Positions 17,871 through 26,389 of a stretch of DNA of 55,000 nt are shown one piece after another. A model generated the notes under the pieces. That model was not told where the DNA came from. It ran no database searches and saw only the letters and a program-made list of their open reading frames with translations. Origin of the DNA: Streptomyces sp. MBT53 (GTDB taxonomy: Bacteria > Actinomycetota > Actinomycetes > Streptomycetales > Streptomycetaceae); NCBI RefSeq assembly GCF_016654115.1, contig NZ_JAEQAZ010000041.1, positions 1 to 55,000 of the forward strand, read 5' to 3'. Numbering within the stretch: the stretch's first letter is position 1; each line of letters starts with the position of its first letter. The position numbers and the translations under genes are program-made.

Positions 17871-18269
17871 TCAGGCGGCGCTGCGGGCGGACAGATGCTC
17901 GTGTACGGCGACCCAGGCGCCGTCGTCCGCGCGGGCGAAGACGATGGTCTCCCGCTCCTGGACGGTCTCCTCGCCGGAGTGGGTGGCGATCCGCGTCTCC
18001 ACGTCGTGGCTGAAGACGGCGGTGTCGCCGACGGGCTGGATCAGCTGGGCTGAGGAGGTGCAGCCGAGGATGCGGAAGCCGTCCTCGTCCACCCATCGCT
18101 GCCACAGCGCGCGGTACTCGGCGGTGGAGCCGAGCCGCTGCGGGGTGGTGTGGAAGACGAAGCTCGCGTCCGGGGCGAAGGCGCCGAAGTAGTCGTCGAG
18201 GCGGCCCTCGGCGAAGGCGGCGACGAGCGCGTCGGCGGCGGCCCGGACTTCCTGGACGGTGGTGCTCAT
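17871..18269 (-). CDS. SnoaL-like / NTF2-fold protein
   Basis: A 132-aa small alpha+beta protein of the NTF2-like superfamily (DUF4440/SnoaL type): pattern AFAEGRLDDYFGAFAPDASFVFHT at the start and ETIVFARADDGAWVAVHEH at the end. Such proteins act as small-molecule isomerases/cyclases or as accessory proteins. It lies between the permease (20-base gap) and the aldehyde dehydrogenase (15-base gap), so it is probably co-transcribed with both. A direct role on the imported nitrogen compound is possible, but no catalytic residues can be assigned with confidence. Confidence 0.85.
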   Translation of the reverse strand: MSTTVQEVRAAADALVAAFAEGRLDDYFGAFAPDASFVFHTTPQRLGSTAEYRALWQRWVDEDGFRILGCTSSAQLIQPVGDTAVFSHDVETRIATHSGEETVQERETIVFARADDGAWVAVHEHLSARSAA

Positions 18270-18289
18270 GAGCTGCTCCTTGCGGGGGT

Positions 18290-19828
18290 TCAGTTGGCCG
18301 CGGCGGGCTCGGGGGCGGGTGCCTCGCTGCCGTCGCCGGTGATGGGCGGCACCGGTGCGTCGGAGGCCCGGACGAAGCGGGGTCCTGCCGGTCCGTAGAC
18401 GGCGCGCGGCTCGGGGAACACGGTGAGCAGGGCCAGGTAGAGGACGACCGCGAGGGCGAGGCCGACCGGCAGGGAGATGTCGGTGCCGCCCGCGAGGTCG
18501 CCGAGCGGGCCGACGAACTGGCCGGGGAGGTTGGTGAACAGCAGGGCCACGACGGCGGAGACCAGCCAGGTCGACATGCCGCGCCAGTTCCAGCCGTGCG
18601 TGAACCAGTAACGGCCGCCGCGCTGACGGCGGTTGAAGACCTGGAGCGCGTCCGCGTCGTACCAGCCGCGCCGGGTGACATAGCCGAGCGTCATGACGAT
18701 CATCCAGGGCGCGGTGCAGGTGATGATCAGCGTGGCGAACGTCGAGATGGACTGCGTGAGGTTCAGCGCGAAGCGGCCGACGAAGATGAACGCGATCGAC
18801 AGGGCGCCGATGAAGAAGGTGGCCTGGACGCGGCTGAAGCGGGTGAAGACGCTGGAGAAGTCGAGGCCCGTGCCGTAGAGGGACGTCGTGCCGGTGGAGA
18901 GGCCGCCGATCAGTGCGATCAGGCACAGCGGCAGGAAGTACCAGCCGGGCGAGATGGCGAGGAGTCCGCCGACGTAGTTGGGGGCGGCCGGGTCGACGTA
19001 CTTGGCGGCCTTCGAGGCGATGATCGACGCGGTGGCCAGGCCGAAGAGGAACGGCAGCAGGGTGGCGAGCTGGGCGAGGAACGCGGCGCCCATCACCCGG
19101 CGTCGCGGGGCCCCGGCCGGGATGTAGCGGGACCAGTCGCCGAGGAACGCGCCGAAGGAGACCGGGTTGGAGAGCACGATCAGGGCGGCGCCGATGAACG
19201 ACGGCCAGAACAGCGGGTCGGCGGTGGAGGCGAAGGTGCCCGCGTAGCCGGGGTCGAAGTCGCCGGCGAAGGCGAAGGCGCCGAGCACGAAGAGGGCCGA
19301 CGCGGCCAGCACCGCGATCTTGTTGACCAGCAGCATGAACTTGAAGCCGTAGACGCAGACGGCCAGGACGAGCCCGGCGAAGACGGCGTACGCGATGCCG
19401 TAGGTGACGTCCGACTCGGGGACGTCGACGAGGCGGTGCGCGCCGCCGACCAGCGCGTCGCCCGAGGACCACACCGAGATCGAGAAGAACGCGACGGCGG
19501 TGAGCAGCGACAGGAACGAGCCGACGACCCGGCCGTGCACGCCGAGGTGGGCGGAGGAGGAGACGGCGTTGTTCGTGCCGTTGGTGGGGCCGAACAGAGC
19601 CATCGGGGCCAGCAGCAGCGCACCCGCGACCAGGCCGAGGACGGTGGCGGCGAGGCCCTGCCAGAAGGAGAGGCCGAAGAGGATCGGGAAGGCGCCCAGC
19701 ACACAGGTGGCGAAGGTGTTGGCACCGCCGAAGGCGAGTCGGAACAGGTCGATCGGGCGGGCCGTGCGGTCCTCGTCCGGGATCCGTTCGACGCCGTAGG
19801 TCTCGATTTCGGTGATCGAGGTCGTCAC
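18290..19828 (-). CDS. NCS1 family permease (cytosine/purine/allantoin type)
   Basis: A 512-aa transporter with about 12 helices. FGGANTFATCVLGAFPILFGL in helix 1, PTNGTNNAVSSSAHLG, and SNPVSFGAFLGDWSRYIP are typical of nucleobase:cation symporter-1 proteins, which import cytosine, purines, allantoin or hydantoins with H+ or Na+. GTG start with GGTGGAGCG just upstream. First gene of the operon with the SnoaL-like protein and aldehyde dehydrogenase, divergent from a PucR regulator that is the natural candidate for its control. Confidence 0.9.
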   Translation of the reverse strand: MTTSITEIETYGVERIPDEDRTARPIDLFRLAFGGANTFATCVLGAFPILFGLSFWQGLAATVLGLVAGALLLAPMALFGPTNGTNNAVSSSAHLGVHGRVVGSFLSLLTAVAFFSISVWSSGDALVGGAHRLVDVPESDVTYGIAYAVFAGLVLAVCVYGFKFMLLVNKIAVLAASALFVLGAFAFAGDFDPGYAGTFASTADPLFWPSFIGAALIVLSNPVSFGAFLGDWSRYIPAGAPRRRVMGAAFLAQLATLLPFLFGLATASIIASKAAKYVDPAAPNYVGGLLAISPGWYFLPLCLIALIGGLSTGTTSLYGTGLDFSSVFTRFSRVQATFFIGALSIAFIFVGRFALNLTQSISTFATLIITCTAPWMIVMTLGYVTRRGWYDADALQVFNRRQRGGRYWFTHGWNWRGMSTWLVSAVVALLFTNLPGQFVGPLGDLAGGTDISLPVGLALAVVLYLALLTVFPEPRAVYGPAGPRFVRASDAPVPPITGDGSEAPAPEPAAAN

Positions 19829-19865
19829 TGGCGCTCCACCTTCCGTTCATGCGGGGGGCCGGTTT

Positions 19866-19902
19866 CACAGTCTGTGGCCCTCGCGCGACCGGCGACAATT
19901 GT
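19866..19902. promoter_or_regulatory. two palindromes in the divergent permease/pucR control region
   Basis: CACAG-T-CTGTG (19866-19876) and the 8-bp perfect palindrome ACAATTGT (19895-19902) lie within the 103-bp gap between the permease and PucR starts. Either could be a PucR operator; no known consensus was matched. Confidence 0.45.
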
Positions 19903-19931
19903 GCGAGTCACGGAGCAGTACGCTGTCTTTT

Positions 19932-21383
19932 GTGGCTGGAAACAAAGTGACCGTCGAGGATCTGCTCGCCTTCCCCGCGCTGCAGCTCTCCGTGAAGGCC
20001 GGTCGGGACGGGCTCGGCAGGTCCGTGTCCTGGGCGCACGCCAGCGAACTCACCGATCCGACGCCCTGGCTGCTGGGCGCCGAGGTGATCATGACGACGG
20101 GTCTCGCGGTGCCGCGTACGGCGGCCGGACAGCGCGCCTATCTGGAGCGGCTGGACGACGCCGGGGTGTCCGCGCTCGCCCTCTCCGCACAGCTGCACAT
20201 GCCACCGCTGCACGAGGCGTTCTTCCGGGCGGCGGAGGAGCGGGGCTTCCCGGTGCTCGAAGTGCCGCTCGCCGTCCCGTTCATCGCGATCTCCCAGGAA
20301 GTCGCGGCCTCCGTCCAGGAGGACGCCGGGCACCGGCTGGGCGCGCAGCTCCAGGTCTTCGGCGCGCTGCGCTGGCTGGTCGCCGAGGATCTGGACACCC
20401 CGACCCTGCTGCGCCGCCTCGAAGACCTGTCGGGCTACGACGTCTATCTGTGTACGCCGCAGGGCCGCCCGCTGCTGCCCGGCGTCCCCGTGCCGGATCC
20501 GGCCGTTCTGCCCGCCTCGGTCGACGCCCCGCCGACCGTCCCCGGCGGATTCGTCCTGCCGGTGCCCGCGCCCGGCGGCCCGGCAGGCTTCCTCGTCGCC
20601 TACGAGCGGCAGGGCGCCCAGCCGGCCGGGCTCGCCGTCGCCCAGCACATCGCCACCGTGGCGGCGCTGCGCCTGGCGATGGTGCGCAACGAACGCGAGA
20701 CACTGCGCCGCGAGGGCGCGGAGACCCTGGCCGAACTGCTGCAGGAAGTCCTCGACCCGGAGGCCGCGCGCCGCAGGCTCGCCCGGCACGCGATCGACGG
20801 CGACACCGTGCTCGTCGTCGTGCGGCACACCACCGACGAGGCGTTGCTGCGCTGTCTGGAGGACCACCCGCATCTACTGCTCACCCGGGGCGAGGACCGC
20901 TACGTCCTGGGCGCACCGGAGTTGACCGTAGCCATCGGTGAACTCCCGGGCGTGGCAAGCGGGATGAGCCGCCCCTTCCTGCCGGGCGCCGCGCTGCGAG
21001 TCGCCCAGCGCGAGGCGTTGTGGGCGGTCTCCAAGGCGGTGGAGTCGGGCCGGCCCGTCGTCCGCTACGGCGACGACGCGACCGGCCGCTGGCTGCCCGA
21101 CGACCCGGCCGTCCTGACGGCACTGGTCGAGCATGTGCTCGGCGAGGTGCTGCGCTACGACGAGGCCCACGACTCGCAGTTGCTGGTCTCCGCCCGTACC
21201 TGGATGGAGCGGGACCGCCGCACCGACACGGCCGCGGCGGCCCTGCACATCCATCCGAACACCCTCGCCTACCGGCTGCGCCGCTTCGGCACGCTCACCG
21301 ACCGCGACCTGACGTCGACGGGGGCGCTGGCCGAGGTCTGGCTGGCGATCCAGGCGGCGGGGGCACTGGGCCTCACCGACTGA
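19932..21383 (+). CDS. PucR-family transcriptional regulator
   Basis: A 483-aa regulator with three parts: an N-terminal PucR ligand domain (VTVEDLLAFPALQL, AHASELTDPTPWLLGAEVIMTTG), a central GGDEF-like CdaR region, and a C-terminal PucR HTH (TDTAAAALHIHPNTLAYRLRRF). Members activate purine, polyamine, amino-acid or similar catabolic genes. Start GTG 19932 is the best in-frame choice (GTG 19947 also possible); no ribosome site is evident, so the start is uncertain by a few codons. It is divergent from the NCS1 permease operon, its probable target. Confidence 0.88.
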   Translation: MAGNKVTVEDLLAFPALQLSVKAGRDGLGRSVSWAHASELTDPTPWLLGAEVIMTTGLAVPRTAAGQRAYLERLDDAGVSALALSAQLHMPPLHEAFFRAAEERGFPVLEVPLAVPFIAISQEVAASVQEDAGHRLGAQLQVFGALRWLVAEDLDTPTLLRRLEDLSGYDVYLCTPQGRPLLPGVPVPDPAVLPASVDAPPTVPGGFVLPVPAPGGPAGFLVAYERQGAQPAGLAVAQHIATVAALRLAMVRNERETLRREGAETLAELLQEVLDPEAARRRLARHAIDGDTVLVVVRHTTDEALLRCLEDHPHLLLTRGEDRYVLGAPELTVAIGELPGVASGMSRPFLPGAALRVAQREALWAVSKAVESGRPVVRYGDDATGRWLPDDPAVLTALVEHVLGEVLRYDEAHDSQLLVSARTWMERDRRTDTAAAALHIHPNTLAYRLRRFGTLTDRDLTSTGALAEVWLAIQAAGALGLTD

Positions 21384-21396
21384 GCACGGCCCGCGC

Positions 21397-22785
21397 TCAG
21401 GCCCAGGCCGTCACCGGCACGAACGAACTGTCCGTACGGAAGAGGTCCGTGCCGTCCGTCGGGTCCACCCGGAGTTGATAGTTGTAGTGGCGCAGGTAGT
21501 AGCCGGGGTAGTTGTACGACTCGAAGCGGAGCGAGCCGGTGGTGGCGCCGGTCCGGGCGTAGAACGTGGCGTCCTTCGCGAAGGTGGTCGTGCCGTCGTT
21601 GGCGTCGAAGCGGCCCCGGAAGTCGTAGTGGCGCAGGTAGTTGCCCGCGCTGTCCCGGAAGGAGAAGCCGGTCGCGTCGGCGAGGCCCGCGACGACGGTG
21701 AACGTGGACGCCTGCTTCAAGGCTGTGGTGCTGGAGCTGGTCACCACCGGCAGGTTGAGGAGAGAGGACACCTCCTGCCAGTAGCGGGTCGTGTAGTTGG
21801 CGGACTGGAAGGAGCGGGTGACCCCGGTCGCGAGGCTCGGGCCGCCGGACACGGTCTCCTTGATGACGGTGAAGTGGCGTGCCGTGCCGGAGAGCGTGGT
21901 GAGCGCGGTCGGCGCGGACCAGGTGGCGAAGGTGTCGTAGCTGTCGCTGTAGTAGTAGGTGCCGTCGCCGTAGCCGTCGAAGAAGATCCGCCAGCCGCCG
22001 TTGTCGAGCTGGACGACCGAGGGGCCTTCGCGGTAGCTGCCCCAGCCGGCCCAGTCGCCGGTCTTGGAGATCGTGTAGGGGCCCGTGAGGCTGGTGGCGG
22101 TGCCGTACTCGATGTACTTGGCCGTCTCGTTCTTGGTGAAGGCGTGGTACGTCGAGCCGATGCGCACGATGTAGGTGTCGATGTGGTTGGAGCCGATGCC
22201 GGACAGGGCGACTGGTGAACTCCAGTCGGTGAGCGCGGAGTTGGTGGCCTTCAGCCGGTACGGGGTGAAGATCCACTCGTCGTCGGTGGTCGAGCAGGAC
22301 ACGATGACGTTGACACTGCCGTCGCTGTCCACGAACCACTCGGGGGCCCAGGCGCGGGACAGGTTGGTGATCGGGACCGTGTAGTCGTACAGGAACGTCC
22401 AGTTGACCCGGTCGGCGCTGCGGGCGAAGCCGATGGTGGTGCTGACGTCCTCCCAGGTGTGGGTGGTGCACGTCAGGTAGTAGTAGCCGTCGGTGTGCTT
22501 GAACACGCTCGCGTCGCGGATGCGGTTGCTCGGCGGGGTGTACGAGGAGGCCTGTACGAGGCGGAAGTCGGTGGCGTCGTCGGACTGGTAGACGTTGACG
22601 GTGCCGTCGTCGCTGTTGAGGAACGGGACGATCGTGTAGCGGGTGGCGTAGCCGGCGGCGGGGGCGGCGGCCAGGGCCGTGCCGAGCAGTCCGGGGGCCT
22701 CGCCCAGGACGAGCGCGGAGGCGGGCAGGGCCGCCAGCGCGCGCAGCAGGGCGCGGCGGGACGGTGTGGGGGGACGTGTGGTCAC
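21397..22785 (-). CDS. secreted GH43-type glycoside hydrolase with C-terminal AbfB domain
   Basis: A 462-aa exported enzyme. The N-terminus (SRRALLRALAALPASALVLG) is a Tat-like signal. The catalytic part has five-bladed propeller features of GH43: IRDASVFKHTDGYYYL carrying the base aspartate, AWAPEWFVD, and YREGPSVVQ with the likely acid glutamate. Residues from about 320 to the end (SFQSANYTTRYW; NYLRHYDFRGRFD; GYYLRHYNYQLRVD) form an AbfB/CBM42 arabinofuranose-binding domain with its repeated blocks. It probably trims arabinose from arabinoxylan or arabinan. GTG start, promoter elements upstream at 22848-22876. Only 13 bases separate its end from the convergent pucR gene. Confidence 0.9.
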   Translation of the reverse strand: MTTRPPTPSRRALLRALAALPASALVLGEAPGLLGTALAAAPAAGYATRYTIVPFLNSDDGTVNVYQSDDATDFRLVQASSYTPPSNRIRDASVFKHTDGYYYLTCTTHTWEDVSTTIGFARSADRVNWTFLYDYTVPITNLSRAWAPEWFVDSDGSVNVIVSCSTTDDEWIFTPYRLKATNSALTDWSSPVALSGIGSNHIDTYIVRIGSTYHAFTKNETAKYIEYGTATSLTGPYTISKTGDWAGWGSYREGPSVVQLDNGGWRIFFDGYGDGTYYYSDSYDTFATWSAPTALTTLSGTARHFTVIKETVSGGPSLATGVTRSFQSANYTTRYWQEVSSLLNLPVVTSSSTTALKQASTFTVVAGLADATGFSFRDSAGNYLRHYDFRGRFDANDGTTTFAKDATFYARTGATTGSLRFESYNYPGYYLRHYNYQLRVDPTDGTDLFRTDSSFVPVTAWA

Positions 22786-22847
22786 GGGCGGCTCTCCCGG
22801 AGACTCGGACGTTCGCCATGTCGAACGCGGTTCGTGAATTCGGTCAG

Positions 22848-22876
22848 AAGGTAGGGGTGGGTCAGGAACACGTCAA
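22848..22876 (-). promoter_or_regulatory. sigma70-type promoter of the GH43 gene
   Basis: On the minus strand TTGACG (22871-22876) and TACCTT (22848-22853) are separated by 17 bases. GTTCG-N6-CGAAC at 22811-22826, just downstream, could be a repressor operator for sugar control. Confidence 0.6.
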
Positions 22877-22997
22877 TGGTTTGCGCAGTGCTGGAAGATC
22901 TCTGTGGGAAGCCTGTGGCGGACCTGGTGGCGGACCGTCAACCGTCCACGCCACGCGGGAAGTTGCCGCATCCGCACCACACAGGACTCCCGGCCGT

Positions 22998-23003
22998 TAC
23001 CGT
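22998..23003 (+). promoter_or_regulatory. TANNNT -10 box for the amidase gene
   Basis: TACCGT lies 32 nt before the ATG at 23036, leaving room for a short leader with GGAGGTG. Confidence 0.35.
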
Positions 23004-23035
23004 TCGGTACACCACGCGTTCCCGGAGGTGCCGCC

Positions 23036-24481
23036 ATGACGCCCGACCGCTCCCCCGGCCTCGCCGAGTCCGCCCGCGCGCTGGCCGCCGGCGAGGTGAC
23101 GTCACGCACCCTGACCGAGCGGGCCCTGGCCCGGATCGAGGCAACTCAGGCCTCCCTGAACGCCTTTCGGGTCGTACGGCGGGAGGCCGCGCTCGCCGAG
23201 GCCGACGCGGCGGACCGCGAACTGGCCGCCGGTACGCGCAAGTTGCTGCTCGGGGTGCCGGTCGCCGTCAAGGACGACACGGACGTGGCGGGCGAGCCGA
23301 CCGCGTTCGGCTGCCGGGGCGAGTTCCCGCCGGCCGCCGAGGACGGGGAGGCGGTACGACGGCTGCGGGCGGCCGGTGCCGTGATCGTCGGGAAGACGAA
23401 CACCTGCGAACTCGGACAGTGGCCGTTCACCGAGGGACCCGCGTTCGGCGCGACCCTCAATCCGTGGAACTCCCGCCATACACCCGGGGGTTCGTCCGGC
23501 GGCTCGGCGGCGGCGGTCGCGGCGGGACTGGTCCCGGCCGCACTCGGCTCGGACGGCGCGGGTTCCGTCCGCATCCCCGCCGCCTGGACCCACCTCGTCG
23601 GCGTCAAACCGCAGCGCGGCCGCATCTCGACCTGGCCGCGCGGCGAGTCCTTCCAGGGCATCACGGTCAACGGCACCCTCGCGCGTACGGTCGCGGACGC
23701 GGCCCTGCTGCTGGACGCGGCCAGCGGCAATCACGCCCAGGACCCGCACCGGCCGGCCGCGCTGCGGATGTCCGAGGCCGTGGGCCGCGACCCCGGCCGA
23801 CTGCGCATCGCGCTCTCCCTGAAGCCGCCGTTCACCGCGCTGCCCGCCCGGCTGCTCCCGGACGTACGGGCTCGGGTCCTCGAACTCGCCGAGAAACTGG
23901 CCCAGTTGGGCCACACAGTCGTAGCGGATGATCCGCCCTACGGCCAGATCGGGCTGACCTTCCTCCCCCGCGCCACCGTCGGTCTCGCCGAGCGGGTCCG
24001 CGAGGCACCGCACCCCGAACTTCTCGACCGGCGCACCCTGGAGGCGGCCCGCGTCGGCCGACTGCTCGGCGGGGCCCCGCTGCGGGCGGCCCGGCGCGCG
24101 GAGGCGACCCTGCACGACCGGTTCGGCGCGTTCTTCGGGAGGTACGACCTGGTCCTCGCGCCGACAACTGCCGCTCCCCCGACCCTCATTGGGGCAATGC
24201 TCGACCTGGACGGCCTGGCCACCGACCGCGCGATGATCGCCGCCTGTCCCTACGCCTGGCCGTGGAACATCCTCGGCTGGCCCGGCGTCAACGTCCCCGC
24301 CGGGTTCGTCGGGGACGGACTCCCGGTCGGCGCCCAGCTGTTGGGCCCGGCGAACAGCGAGCCGCTCCTGCTGTCGCTGGCCGCCCAGTTGGAGGCGGAG
24401 CTGCGCTGGCACGAGCGGTGGCCGGAGCCGATGGGCGCGGATTCCCCGGCGGCACAAACCCGTTCGGCCCGTACCCTGTGA
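23036..24481 (+). CDS. amidase (amidase-signature family)
   Basis: A 481-aa serine hydrolase cleaving amide bonds. The Ser-cisSer-Lys triad is visible: lysine in VPVAVKDDTDV, and the glycine/serine-rich signature GGSSGGSAAAVAAGLVPAALG with the following GSDGAGSVRIPAAW. The C-terminal ILGWPGVNVPAGF is also typical. Length is normal for the family (AtzF/GatA-like). ATG 23036 has CGGAGGTG 5 nt upstream. The substrate is unknown; it is not next to gatB/gatC, so it is not the tRNA amidotransferase subunit. An NfeD-like gene starts 2 bases beyond the stop. Confidence 0.9.
   Translation: MTPDRSPGLAESARALAAGEVTSRTLTERALARIEATQASLNAFRVVRREAALAEADAADRELAAGTRKLLLGVPVAVKDDTDVAGEPTAFGCRGEFPPAAEDGEAVRRLRAAGAVIVGKTNTCELGQWPFTEGPAFGATLNPWNSRHTPGGSSGGSAAAVAAGLVPAALGSDGAGSVRIPAAWTHLVGVKPQRGRISTWPRGESFQGITVNGTLARTVADAALLLDAASGNHAQDPHRPAALRMSEAVGRDPGRLRIALSLKPPFTALPARLLPDVRARVLELAEKLAQLGHTVVADDPPYGQIGLTFLPRATVGLAERVREAPHPELLDRRTLEAARVGRLLGGAPLRAARRAEATLHDRFGAFFGRYDLVLAPTTAAPPTLIGAMLDLDGLATDRAMIAACPYAWPWNILGWPGVNVPAGFVGDGLPVGAQLLGPANSEPLLLSLAAQLEAELRWHERWPEPMGADSPAAQTRSARTL
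24472..24477 (+). promoter_or_regulatory. TANNNT -10 box inside the amidase 3' end
   Basis: TACCCT is followed after 6 nt by the ATG at 24484, suggesting that the NfeD-like gene has its own leaderless transcript. Confidence 0.5.
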
Positions 24482-24483
24482 CC

Positions 24484-24702
24484 ATGGAAGACGCTTCGAT
24501 GGTCGGGCTGATGGGGCGGGTCACGGGGGCGGTCGGACCGGGGCTCGTCGGTGAGGTGATCGTCCGGGTGCGCGGCGGCGCCGAGCACTTCCTCGCGTAC
24601 GCCGCCACGGGCACCGACCGGATCGAGCGGGGCACCGTGGTGATGGTCGTGGAATATCTCCCGCCACGTACCGTCTACGTAACAGCGGCGTACGACAGTT
24701 GA
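24484..24702 (+). CDS. mini NfeD-like OB-fold protein, soluble
   Basis: A 72-aa protein whose sequence (MGRVTGAVGPGLVGEVIVRV, RIERGTVVMVVEYLPPRTVYV) matches the beta-rich C-terminal domain of NfeD proteins. The membrane helices and the protease domain of full-length NfeD are missing, so it would be cytoplasmic. It lies 144 bp upstream of a flotillin gene; NfeD and flotillin/SPFH proteins are a conserved partner pair (for example YuaF/YuaG in Bacillus). I infer a shared role in membrane microdomain organisation. The ATG directly follows the amidase stop and a TANNNT box. Confidence 0.75.
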   Translation: MEDASMVGLMGRVTGAVGPGLVGEVIVRVRGGAEHFLAYAATGTDRIERGTVVMVVEYLPPRTVYVTAAYDS

Positions 24703-24846
24703 GCGTGCTCCCTCGCAGGTGAGAGCCGTTTCAAGGGTGTTCGCGTCAAGATTGCAACAAGGATCCGTCAACGTCTGTACCCCGGTGTCGCACAGGCGCA
24801 CACTCCCTTCGTTCGGTGCCGAAAGGGCACCATCACTAGGGGGCGT

Positions 24847-26334
24847 ATGCCGATGGTCATCGGCGTCGTAACGGGGGTGGCGGTTGTCGCCGTCCTCGTA
24901 CTGATCGGTCTGTTCAAGTCGATGTGGCGGGTCGCCGAGCCCAACGAGGCACTCATCATCTCGGGCTCGAAACACCGTACCGAAGGCCTCGAAGAGGGCA
25001 TGGGGTTCCGCATCGTCACGGGGCGCGGCACGCTGGTGCTGCCGGGTGTGCAGGCGGTGCGCAAGATCTCGCTGGACCTCAACGAGACCGAACTGCACGT
25101 GGATTGCGTCACCACCCAGGGCATCCCGCTCAAGGTGCGGGGTGTGGTCATCTTCAAGGTGGGCGACGACTTCGTGTCGATCGCCAACGCGGGCCGCCGT
25201 TTCCTCGACCAGCAGAAGATGATGTCGGAGCGCGTGCACAACGTGTTCGCCGGTCATCTCCGGTCCATCGTGGGCGGGTTGACGGTCGAGGACATGATCC
25301 GCGACCGCGAGAAACTGACCGGCCAGACCCGTGCCGCGTGCGGCACGGAGATGGAGAAGCTGGGTCTGATCGTGGACTCGCTGCAGATCCACGAGATCGA
25401 GGACCCGACCGGGTACATCAAGAACCTCGCGATGCCGCACGCCGCCGCCGTGCAGCGGGACGCGCGTATCGCGCAGGCCGAGGCGAACCGTCTCGCCACC
25501 GAGGCCGAACAGAAGGCCGCGGCACGGATGTCGGAGGCCACCCGGGACAGCGAGATCCTCCAGGCCGGCTACCAGGCCGAGCGCGACAAGGCGGCGGCGA
25601 AGGCCCGACAGGCCGGACCGCTCGCGGACGCCGCCGCCCGGCAGGACGTCGTCGTCCAGGAGACCCGGATCGCCGAACTCGACGCGCTGCGCCGGGAACA
25701 GCAGCTCCAGGCGGACGTCCGCAAGCCCGCGGACGCCCAGGCCTACGAGACCCGGGCCCGGGCCGAGGCCGAGCGTGACGCGCGGATCTCCGCCGCGCAG
25801 GCCAAGGCCAAGGAGACCGAGTTGGCGGCCACGGCCGAGGCGAGCCGGATCAAGACGGCCGCGATGGCCGAGGCAGAGGCGACCCAGGCACGCGGTGCCG
25901 CCGCCGCGACGGCCACCCGGGCCACCGGTGAGGCCGAGGCGGCAGCCGCTCAGGCGAAGGGTCTGGCCGCCGCCGAGGCGACCCGGGCCCAGGGTCTCGC
26001 CGAGGCGGAGGCCATCAAGGCGCGGGCCGCGGCCCTCGCCGAGAACCAGGAAGCGGTGGTCGCGCAGCAACTCGCCGAGAACTGGCCGGAGATCGTGAAG
26101 GCCGGCGCGTCCGCGTTCGGCAGCGTCGACAACATGGTGGTCCTCAACGGGGCGGACGGCATGGCGGAGATGCTGGCCAAGGCGCTCACGATGGGCGGCA
26201 CGGGCCTGGGCCTGGCCCGTCAGCTGCTCTCCACGATGAACCAGAACGGCCAGACCCCGAACGGGACTTCGGCCCTGAACGGGACCACGGCACCACCGTC
26301 GCAGAAGGTGCCGGTGGAGAAGGACGAGAAGTGA
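24847..26334 (+). CDS. flotillin-like SPFH/band 7 protein
   Basis: A 495-aa membrane-associated scaffold protein. One N-terminal transmembrane helix (VVTGVAVVAVLVLIGLF) is followed by the SPFH domain (RVAEPNEALIISG; DMIRDREKLTGQTRAA) to about residue 200. A long Ala/Glu/Arg-rich coiled coil then covers residues 200-400, including repeated EAEA-type heptads, and a tail with GLARQLLSTMNQNG follows. This is the flotillin layout (FloA/FloT, YuaG) and it should organise lipid domains on the cytoplasmic face. Gene is downstream of the NfeD-like gene, consistent with the known pairing. The coiled coil has unusually regular alanine repeats, a possible recombination hotspot. Confidence 0.93.
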   Translation: MPMVIGVVTGVAVVAVLVLIGLFKSMWRVAEPNEALIISGSKHRTEGLEEGMGFRIVTGRGTLVLPGVQAVRKISLDLNETELHVDCVTTQGIPLKVRGVVIFKVGDDFVSIANAGRRFLDQQKMMSERVHNVFAGHLRSIVGGLTVEDMIRDREKLTGQTRAACGTEMEKLGLIVDSLQIHEIEDPTGYIKNLAMPHAAAVQRDARIAQAEANRLATEAEQKAAARMSEATRDSEILQAGYQAERDKAAAKARQAGPLADAAARQDVVVQETRIAELDALRREQQLQADVRKPADAQAYETRARAEAERDARISAAQAKAKETELAATAEASRIKTAAMAEAEATQARGAAAATATRATGEAEAAAAQAKGLAAAEATRAQGLAEAEAIKARAAALAENQEAVVAQQLAENWPEIVKAGASAFGSVDNMVVLNGADGMAEMLAKALTMGGTGLGLARQLLSTMNQNGQTPNGTSALNGTTAPPSQKVPVEKDEK

Positions 26335-26376
26335 CGTCAACAGGAGGCTGACGCACGGATCGCGGGGGACACCCTC

Positions 26377-26382
26377 TAGGGT
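26377..26382 (+). promoter_or_regulatory. TANNNT -10 box for leaderless PemK-like gene
   Basis: TAGGGT precedes the GTG at 26390 by 7 nt. It covers the upstream GTG at 26381, which argues for 26390 as the start. Confidence 0.5.
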
Positions 26383-26389
26383 GCCCCCC

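Noticed and set aside
18596..20941. Long plus-strand frame opposite the NCS1 permease
   Set aside because: Very acidic/Gly/Arg translated shadow of the permease and pucR genes with no motif; third-position GC favours the minus-strand permease.
23036..24481. GatA subunit of glutamyl-tRNA amidotransferase
   Set aside because: No gatB or gatC next to it and the sequence is the general amidase type.
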